A program made the position numbers and the translations under genes. The notes beneath the pieces are model-generated. The model searched no databases and was not told the origin of the DNA. It saw only the letters and a list, made by a program, of their open reading frames with translations. 40,238 nucleotides of DNA from Polaromonas sp. (GTDB lineage: Bacteria > Pseudomonadota > Gammaproteobacteria > Burkholderiales > Burkholderiaceae_C). Every line of letters begins with the position of its first letter. Positions within the stretch are counted from its first letter, which is position 1. Positions 34,356 through 40,238 of the stretch are shown here, in pieces. The stretch spans positions 1 to 40,238 of the forward strand of contig JAQGNE010000038.1 in the NCBI GenBank assembly GCA_028291985.1. Reading direction: 5' to 3'.

Positions 34356-35315
34356 TATTCAGGCCGATTCGCGCCCTCACCCACCGGCCCGCTACATGCC
34401 GGCTCGCTGGTCGCAGCACTGGCCGGCTGGCTGGATGCGCGGGCACATGCTGGCCAGTGGCTGGTGCGCATCGAAGACGTTGACACGCCGCGCTGCATAC
34501 CCGGTGCCAGCCAGACCATCCTGGCGCAGCTGGCCGCTTGCGGGCTTGAGCCCGATGCGCCGGTGGTCTACCAGTCGCAGCGCAGTGCCTTTTACGGCCA
34601 GGCGCTTGATGCGCTGATTGCTGCAGGGCTGGCCTACCCCTGCGCCTGCACCCGGCAGGATATCGCCCTGGCGCTGGCGGCCAGTGGCACGCCACGCCAG
34701 CGGACGGGCGAGCTGGTTTATCCGGGCACCTGCCGCGGCGGGCTGCACGGACGCCCTGCCCGCGCCTGGCGCCTCCTGACTGCAGAATCTGAGCAAATAA
34801 TGCCTGTAGTCCAGGTTATGTCAGGGGTACAAGCTATCGAAAGCATAGCATCCGCCTTGCAGACCACCAGCCCGGTAGTGGCGTGGCATGACCGGCGGCT
34901 GGGGCCGCAGTCACAGGATGTGGGGCGCGAGGTGGGCGACTTTGTGCTGCGCCGTGCAGACGGCCTGTGGGCCTACCAGCTGGCCGTGGTGGTGGATGAT
35001 GCGGCGCAGGGCGTCACCCATGTCGTACGGGGAAAAGACCTGGCCGACAACACCGCGCGGCAAATCGTTCTGCAACGCGCGCTGGGTTTGCCGCAGCCGC
35101 TTTACCTGCACACGCCGCTCGTGCTCGGCAGCAATGGCGAAAAGCTGTCCAAGCAAAACGACGCCCAGGCGCTGGATGTGAGCAACCCGCTGACAGTGCT
35201 GCGCGAGGCTGGCGCTGTGCTGGGCATCACGGTACGGGCCGATACGCCTGGCGACTGGCTGGCGCTGGCGGTCAAGCAGTGGCGCTTGCAGCTGATGCAC
35301 ACACAGCCAGCCTGA
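34338..35315 (+). CDS. gluQ: Glutamyl-Q tRNA(Asp) synthetase
   Basis: Attaches glutamate to the queuosine base of tRNA(Asp). It is a truncated GluRS-like protein without an anticodon domain: [20 protein letters not shown] (9-28, HIGH-type motif), a zinc-like site [16 protein letters not shown], and EKLSKQ (about 268-273, KMSKS-type). GTG 34338 with GGGAG 9 bp upstream gives 325 residues; homologues are about 300. The excess lies at residues 152-172, between AWRLLT and [10 protein letters not shown], where a copy of the GATAGCT dispersed repeat is read in frame. The frame is open to 34248 but that part is repeat. Confidence 0.9.
   Translation: MSNRGGYSGRFAPSPTGPLHAGSLVAALAGWLDARAHAGQWLVRIEDVDTPRCIPGASQTILAQLAACGLEPDAPVVYQSQRSAFYGQALDALIAAGLAYPCACTRQDIALALAASGTPRQRTGELVYPGTCRGGLHGRPARAWRLLTAESEQIMPVVQVMSGVQAIESIASALQTTSPVVAWHDRRLGPQSQDVGREVGDFVLRRADGLWAYQLAVVVDDAAQGVTHVVRGKDLADNTARQIVLQRALGLPQPLYLHTPLVLGSNGEKLSKQNDAQALDVSNPLTVLREAGAVLGITVRADTPGDWLALAVKQWRLQLMHTQPA
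34791..34851 (-). repeat. gluQ: Dispersed GATAGCT-type repeat (copy 5) inside gluQRS
   Basis: On the minus strand: TATGCTTTCGATAGCTTGTA, then CTGGACTACAGGCATTATTTG. It matches the intergenic copy at 28866-28927 block for block and adds about 20 residues (including [14 protein letters not shown]) to a loop of the enzyme without breaking the frame. Confidence 0.75.
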
Positions 35316-35362
35316 CCGCGGGGCAGCAGGCTGCGGGCCTTGGCCTGCGGGACAATAGCGCC

Positions 35363-36142
35363 ATGACCAGTTCCACCGAAACGCCCGACCCCGGGGGCCA
35401 AAAGATTCCGTTTCCGCGCACCATTCGCAGCTTTGTGTTGCGTACCGGGCGCACGACCGCCGGCCAGGCCAGGGCCTTTCAGACGCAAGGCCCCCAGTTT
35501 TTGCTGCCCTACCGGCCAGAGTCGATCGACATGCCAGCGGTTTTTGGCCGGCAGGCGCCCACGATTTTGGAAATCGGCTTCGGCATGGGTGAAGCCACAG
35601 CGCATATTGCGGCGCTGTTGCCTGATAAAAATTTTCTCTGCTGTGAAGTGCACACACCCGGCGTGGGTGCCCTGCTCAAACGCATCGAGGAAGGCGGCCT
35701 GACCAATATTCGCATCCTGCAGCACGACGCGGTGGAAGTCATCGACCACATGCTGCCCACCGGTGACCAGGCCTGCCTGGACGGCGTGCACATCTTCTTT
35801 CCAGACCCATGGCACAAGAAAAAACACAACAAGCGAAGGCTCATCCAGCCAGCGCTGATTGCAAGGCTGGCTGCGCGTTTGAAGCCGGGCGGCTACCTGC
35901 ATTGCGCCACCGACTGGCAACCCTATGCGGAGCAGATTCTGGCGGTGCTGAGCGCTGAGCCACTGCTGAAAAACACGGTCGATGCGGCTGACGCTGAAGC
36001 CGCAGGTTATGCGCCCAAGCCAGCCTACCGTCCCCTCACCAAATTTGAAAACCGCGGCATCAAACTGGGCCACGGGGTGTGGGATGTGGTGTTCATTCGG
36101 AGCGCACCCGCTTCAACAGCTGATGCTTTGGACGAGCGATAG
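35363..36142 (+). CDS. trmB: tRNA (guanine-N7-)-methyltransferase
   Basis: Makes m7G46 in tRNA from SAM. The 259 residues contain the SAM motif [16 protein letters not shown] (about 69-84), the [13 protein letters not shown] motif, and [15 protein letters not shown] with the catalytic Asp, which is diagnostic of TrmB. ATG 35363 is preceded by GACAAT (35351-35356) only 6 bp away and no Shine-Dalgarno. The 20 C-terminal bases overlap the next gene. Confidence 0.95.
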   Translation: MTSSTETPDPGGQKIPFPRTIRSFVLRTGRTTAGQARAFQTQGPQFLLPYRPESIDMPAVFGRQAPTILEIGFGMGEATAHIAALLPDKNFLCCEVHTPGVGALLKRIEEGGLTNIRILQHDAVEVIDHMLPTGDQACLDGVHIFFPDPWHKKKHNKRRLIQPALIARLAARLKPGGYLHCATDWQPYAEQILAVLSAEPLLKNTVDAADAEAAGYAPKPAYRPLTKFENRGIKLGHGVWDVVFIRSAPASTADALDER

Positions 36143-37067
36143 GGTGGGCGCTGCCAGTGGTGCCGGTGCCACCAGCGTCTTGCACGGGCTGCCGACCAGA
36201 AACGGTGTGGGTCCGAGCTGCGTCGGACTGCCCGCTGGCAACTGGGCAAGCATCACCGACTTTCTGGTCGAGCGCTTTCCGGCCATCACACGTGACGTCT
36301 GGCTCGGCCGCATGACGCAGGGCCTGGTCAAGGACGAGTTTGGCTGCAAGGTGACGCCGGACCGGCCTTACCGTGGGCATATCCGCATTTACTACTACCG
36401 GGACCTGCCTTTTGAGGCACGCATTCCGTTCGATGAAACCATCCTCTACCAGGACGAACACCTGGTGGTCGCCGACAAGCCGCATTTTTTGCCCGTCACG
36501 CCGTCCGGCCACTATTTGCAGGAGACCTTGCTGGTACGTTTGAAAAACCGGCTGGGACTGGACGATTTGGTACCGATACACCGTATCGACCGCGAAACCG
36601 CGGGGCTGGTTGTGTTTTCCGTCAAGCCTGCCGAGCGCGACGCCTACCAGGGCCTGTTCCGGCGCCATGAGGTGACCAAACATTACGAGGCCATTGCCGC
36701 CGCCCCCGTTGGCATGGACTTTCCCCTGGTTCGCAAAAGCCGCATCGTGGAGGATGAGCCTTTTTTCAGGCAACGGGAAGTGCCTGGAACCCCGAACAGC
36801 GAAACGCATATCGACGTGATTGCGGTCAGCGGCGGCACGGCACGGTACGCGCTCAGCCCGGTGACCGGCAAGAAGCATCAGTTGCGCGTTCACATGAATG
36901 CACTGGGCCTGCCCATTGCCAACGACCGCATGTACCCACCGGTTCCTGACACGCCAGCGGACGATTTTGCAGCGCCCTTGCAACTGCTCGCCAAATCGAT
37001 TGCGTTTGTGGACCCCGTGACGGCGCAGACCCGGCGATTTACCAGCTGCCTGCAGTTGCGGGGCTAG
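36123..37067 (+). CDS. RluA-family RNA pseudouridine synthase
   Basis: 314 residues. The S4-like N-terminal part ([26 protein letters not shown]) precedes the catalytic domain with [23 protein letters not shown] and the active-site motif [13 protein letters not shown], where Asp is the nucleophile; [22 protein letters not shown] is the conserved C-terminal part. Whether the target is 23S rRNA or tRNA cannot be told. It overlaps trmB by 20 bp, so gluQRS-trmB-this gene is an RNA-modification cluster. Confidence 0.9.
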   Translation: MLWTSDRVGAASGAGATSVLHGLPTRNGVGPSCVGLPAGNWASITDFLVERFPAITRDVWLGRMTQGLVKDEFGCKVTPDRPYRGHIRIYYYRDLPFEARIPFDETILYQDEHLVVADKPHFLPVTPSGHYLQETLLVRLKNRLGLDDLVPIHRIDRETAGLVVFSVKPAERDAYQGLFRRHEVTKHYEAIAAAPVGMDFPLVRKSRIVEDEPFFRQREVPGTPNSETHIDVIAVSGGTARYALSPVTGKKHQLRVHMNALGLPIANDRMYPPVPDTPADDFAAPLQLLAKSIAFVDPVTAQTRRFTSCLQLRG

Positions 37068-37078
37068 CCTGCCCGCGC

Positions 37079-38260
37079 CTACCCCGCCTGGCGATGGGGC
37101 GAAGAGAACCAGCGCCACAGGCGCTCGAGTGGCGCCGACACGCCACGGCGCCTATAACGCCGTTCGATCCAGACCGCGAGCAGCGCATAGGTCAGCACAG
37201 CAGTGGCCAGGACGCCGAGCCGTCCGACCTGACCATGCAGGCCCATGAAGGCGTGGCTGAACACCAAGGTGAACGCGACAGACTGGCCGAAAAACATGGT
37301 CAGTGGCGCGCGGCCCACGGCCTCCAGAACCTTGACGGCGGGTGCGCCGGGCCTGCGCTGGGCCAGCCAGGCAAACAGCGTCAGGAGCACCGGCACACTG
37401 ACAAAAGTTGTCGTGGTCTCTGCCAGATGAAACAGCGAAATCACGCTGCCGAAACAGCTTGAAGTTGACCAGCCACCGGCACGCCCGGTAAGCCATTCGG
37501 CCGTGGTTGACACGGCCAGCAGGGCCAGGCTGGCAAGCACAAGCGGCTGGCGAAAGGACGGGTTTCGCAGGTGCTGCCAGAACGCCTGCGCGCGTCCGCA
37601 CCAGACGCCCAGCAGGACCAGTGCCCAGATATTGGCGTTGAGCAATTGGCCGATCAGGCCCGACCAGAGAAATTCGCTCACCGCATACCGCCGACCGGCG
37701 AGCCAGTTCGACTGCGCGAACGACACCTCTGCAGATGACGCCGTAACCTGGCACTGCAGCACATAGGGAATCGTCAGCGCCCAGTACAGCGTCATGCCAA
37801 ACGAAAACAAAACCAGCGCACCGATCGCGCTTTTGAGCCTGCCGGGCGACCAGGCCACCGCAAAACGCCCCAGCACCAGAACCATGACAGCGTAGGCAGC
37901 CAGAATGTCGCCAGGCCACAGCAGCAGACCGTGCACCACACCTATCGCCAGCAACACCAGGTAGCGCCGGGATAGCGCCGCGCTGACCTGGTTGCGCTCC
38001 AGGCTGCGCGACTGCACCACCAGACCGACACCCAGCAAAAACGCGAGCAGCGATATCGACCGATGGGCGAATCCCAGATTCGAGATGAGTTCTGCCGCGC
38101 GGTCGGGCAACGTCAGGGCCAGGTCCCACGCGTAATTGCCAGTGTTGAAGCCGTGGTTGAACGCATGCGCATTGACCACCGCCACGCCGAGCATCGCGTA
38201 GCCGCGCAACGCGTCGATGGCCAGAACGCGCTGGTCAGCAGCAGCTTGATGGTTCATCAT
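37079..38260 (-). CDS. DUF418 (YeiB-like) multi-pass membrane protein
   Basis: 393 residues with about ten hydrophobic helices. The start LAIDALRGYAMLGVAVVNAHAF and the internal GVVHGLLLWPGDILAAYA are typical of the DUF418/YeiB and acyltransferase-3-like group, as is the C-terminal VGRAPLTMFFGQSV. Function is not established for the family; an acyl-transfer or transport role is only suggested by fold similarity. ATGATG at 38260 follows AGAGG closely. It is convergent with the RluA gene, leaving 11 bp between stops. Confidence 0.9.
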   Translation of the reverse strand: MMNHQAAADQRVLAIDALRGYAMLGVAVVNAHAFNHGFNTGNYAWDLALTLPDRAAELISNLGFAHRSISLLAFLLGVGLVVQSRSLERNQVSAALSRRYLVLLAIGVVHGLLLWPGDILAAYAVMVLVLGRFAVAWSPGRLKSAIGALVLFSFGMTLYWALTIPYVLQCQVTASSAEVSFAQSNWLAGRRYAVSEFLWSGLIGQLLNANIWALVLLGVWCGRAQAFWQHLRNPSFRQPLVLASLALLAVSTTAEWLTGRAGGWSTSSCFGSVISLFHLAETTTTFVSVPVLLTLFAWLAQRRPGAPAVKVLEAVGRAPLTMFFGQSVAFTLVFSHAFMGLHGQVGRLGVLATAVLTYALLAVWIERRYRRRGVSAPLERLWRWFSSPHRQAG

Positions 38261-38452
38261 TTGCCTCTTGATGCGCCGTGATCAGCAGGTTCGGGTGACG
38301 CTTTTGGCGGGCTCGGCAGCAGATCGCTAGACACCGACCTGCACTGCGGACCAGTTGCAATGCTGCGCGCGTCAAACGGCATTGGTGATTCCAGCCTTAT
38401 GCCTGGGCCCTGTGGCCACCGGGAGGCACCGGGCAAAACAATCTGCGCAGCG

Positions 38453-39589
38453 TCAAATGATGATTTCCTTTGCCGTGATCTGGTACTTGAAATCATCGGG
38501 TGCATAGGAGTCGAAACGACCTGCTTCGCTTTCGCCAACCGGGTACATGAAAAAGCCCAGTGCCGGGCCGCTGGCTTGCGGCAGCGCCACATCATGCGCG
38601 GTGTTGTAGGCCATCCAGTTGCCTTCCCAGCCGCCAAAGAGCGCCTTGTTAACCGGCGCGACGACGGGGTGTTTGACATCCTTGATCCAGTCCGGGGTTT
38701 CCAGGCGCATCACCTTGGCAACATCCGCCGGGTCCATCGCGACCCAGCCGTAGCCTTTGAGGTAGACCTCGGCGCGGCAATGCTGTGCGCCTTTCAGGCT
38801 GGCGGCGTTTCCAGACAACTCCTTGTAGCCAAAGGCTGAAGGCGCCAGGCGAATGCCATACACATCCCTTGCCGGCAGGCCGATAGAGCGGCACAGCCCG
38901 ACCATCAGGGCGTTCAAGTCAGCGCATTTGCCGCCGAGGTTGCCGGTCTCGAGCATGCCGTTGATGTCGCCCTCGCCGCAGCCGCGTACCTTGGGGTCGC
39001 GATAGGTGTTGGCCACGATCCAGTCATACAGCATCTGCGCTTTTTCGACGTCGGTGCTGGCGCCTTTTGTGGCACCGAGCGCGGTCTCGCGCACCAGTCC
39101 GCCCGTGGGAATCAGCTGGGTCGGCCGGGTGAAGTGGCGCAAGGTGGCAGCATCTTCGGCTGGCGCCGATTTCTGCGACCAGTCGGTGGTCCGGTTCTGG
39201 GTGCGCACACGGCTGGTCAGCTCGACATACGGCGACTTGTCGTCGGGTCCAAACTCGACCCGCAGCATCTTGGCACCCTGCCGGCCGTCGGTATCCAGCG
39301 TGGCGACACCGTTACTGGAAAAGGTGTTGTCGAGCGAGGTCTGGTAGCCGCTGTTGACCGATGGAACCGGCAGCCAGACCTTCGTTACGCCCTGAGGCTG
39401 GAGGATGTCAACCCGGGTGGTGACATCAAAGGTTCGCCAGCCGCTGGACTGCGGCGCAAAGTGTTTGCGCAAAGGCATTGCGGCAGCAGGCGCGGCGGCG
39501 TTCTGGGCCAGGGCGAAGCCGGGAATAGCGGCAGCGAGGGCGCTGCAAGCGGAATTTTTTAGAAAAGCACGGCGTACAACGGTGGTCAT
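38453..39589 (-). CDS. Tat-exported transglutaminase-like protein
   Basis: 378 residues. Signal TTVVRRAFLKNSACSALAAA has the twin-arginine RRxFLK motif and an Ala-x-Ala type cleavage region near FALAQNAAA. The transglutaminase core has Cys in GGKCADLNALMVGLCR, His in AQHCRAEVYLKGYGWVAMDPAD and the following Asp, the complete Cys-His-Asp triad. ATG 39589 lies 6 bp after GGAGCT; the longer frame from 39832 precedes the signal and is rejected. Probable periplasmic protease or amidase; substrate unknown. It is downstream of a TlpA-type thioredoxin gene and may share its transcript. Confidence 0.9.
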   Translation of the reverse strand: MTTVVRRAFLKNSACSALAAAIPGFALAQNAAAPAAAMPLRKHFAPQSSGWRTFDVTTRVDILQPQGVTKVWLPVPSVNSGYQTSLDNTFSSNGVATLDTDGRQGAKMLRVEFGPDDKSPYVELTSRVRTQNRTTDWSQKSAPAEDAATLRHFTRPTQLIPTGGLVRETALGATKGASTDVEKAQMLYDWIVANTYRDPKVRGCGEGDINGMLETGNLGGKCADLNALMVGLCRSIGLPARDVYGIRLAPSAFGYKELSGNAASLKGAQHCRAEVYLKGYGWVAMDPADVAKVMRLETPDWIKDVKHPVVAPVNKALFGGWEGNWMAYNTAHDVALPQASGPALGFFMYPVGESEAGRFDSYAPDDFKYQITAKEIII

Positions 39590-39743
39590 GAAAAGAGCTC
39601 CGGATAGGGTGAGGTAAACGTGCACCGGGGCAGGTAAAGATGCCCCGGGATGTCTGGGAGAGCGCGAAAACCCGTAAAGGGCTGTTCGCACACCGGGGCA
39701 ATTATCGTTGCACCGGCAGGCCCACCCGCGACGCCAGAAACAC

Positions 39744-40238
39744 TCAGCCAGCGAAGAGGCTCGACACCCGTTGCCGGGGCTCGGGCGCGGACCAGTCAAC
39801 CTCGCCGCGCAGGCGCTGTCGCGGCTTCCCACGGCTGTCTATCGTCAGCGTGGTCGGAAAGATATTGACACCCCAGGCGCGAGCAGCAGCGCCATCGGTG
39901 TCAAGCAGCACCGGCATCCTGAGGCCCAGGGTTTGGGCAAACCGCAGCGCGCGGGCGGGCGGCTCCTTGAAGTTGACCGCCAGGACCAGCAATTTGCGCG
40001 GACCGTGCAGGTCGGCCAGTTCCTGTAGCGATGGCATCTCGGCACGGCACGGCTCGCACCAACTTGCCCAGAAATTGATCAGCACGGCGCGGCCTGCGGT
40101 GTCACTGGCGGACCAGGTTTTACCGGTTGTGTCGATGAGCTTCCAGCCTGGGTTGCCACCTGACCAGGGCGAGACGTCATAACTTGCTGTGCCGGCACCC
40201 TGCGCAGGCGCACACGCGCCCCCACCTGCAGCCAGCAA
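39744..40238 (-). CDS. TlpA-type periplasmic thioredoxin, N-terminus cut by window edge
   Basis: 164 codons are visible and the frame is still open at the edge. The redoxin domain has the active site FWASWCEPCRAEMPSLQEL and the cis-proline loop NIFPTTLTID. The first visible residues (LAAGGGACAPAQG) look like the end of a signal or lipoprotein leader, so the true start probably lies just outside. Such proteins reduce disulfides in the periplasm, for example in cytochrome c maturation. The C-terminal GEVDW motif is common in the family. Confidence 0.88.
   Translation of the reverse strand: MLAAGGGACAPAQGAGTASYDVSPWSGGNPGWKLIDTTGKTWSASDTAGRAVLINFWASWCEPCRAEMPSLQELADLHGPRKLLVLAVNFKEPPARALRFAQTLGLRMPVLLDTDGAAARAWGVNIFPTTLTIDSRGKPRQRLRGEVDWSAPEPRQRVSSLFAG

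Overview
The window looks like an ordinary chromosomal segment of a betaproteobacterium, most likely a Comamonadaceae member of the Polaromonas/Rhodoferax/Variovorax type. This is judged from the high G+C coding sequence, the order glyA - nrdR - minor pilins - rib genes - nusB, the protein sequences, and two short dispersed repeat families of the kind that litter those genomes. No prophage, insertion sequence, CRISPR array, tRNA or rRNA gene was seen. All assignments are by eye from motifs and recalled family sequences; no search was run.

Layout. 1-1451 (minus): the N-terminal 483 codons of a large DUF748 envelope protein that leaves the window on the left; a strong minus-strand terminator and several hairpins lie in its leader. 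2149-3033: a membrane-anchored lytic transglycosylase. 3111-4562: glyA preceded by a ZTP (pfl-type) riboswitch. 4689-5138: nrdR. 5139-5993: an AT-richer stretch without a convincing gene. 5994-14300: a type IV pilus minor-pilin/adhesin operon (pilV, pilW, pilX, a very long pilY1, a pilE-like pilin and a fimT/gspH-like pilin). This block looks less G+C-rich than its flanks and is joined by overlapping codons to ribD. 14300-19643: ribD, ribE, ribBX (DHBP synthase with a dead GTP cyclohydrolase II half), ribH, nusB and an aminotransferase. 19867-22545: a YbgC-like thioesterase followed by tolQ, tolR and tolA; tolB and pal are not next to them.

22679-26203 (minus): dnaE, the replicative polymerase alpha subunit, divergent from 26311-27054, trhO (rhodanese-type tRNA hydroxylase). 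27156-28541: an EgtB-like non-heme iron enzyme interrupted by one in-frame amber codon. 29002-31755 (minus): a redox/electrophile-stress operon (pirin, DoxX, flavodoxin-fold reductase, second pirin), divergent from a lysR gene at 31920 with a palindromic operator candidate between them. 33087-37067: a renalase-like FAD oxidoreductase, gluQRS, trmB and an RluA-type pseudouridine synthase; the last three all act on tRNA or rRNA. 37079-40238 (minus): a DUF418 membrane protein, a Tat-exported transglutaminase-like protein and the end of a TlpA-type thioredoxin.

The most interesting items are the ZTP riboswitch with a readable expression platform, the amber codon directly after a predicted iron-ligand histidine of EgtB, a tyrosine-packed segment and tandem repeats in PilY1, a 32-bp perfect palindrome inside nusB, and small dispersed repeats that have become part of coding sequences (DUF748 protein, GluQRS, probably YbgC) and appear to supply start codons.
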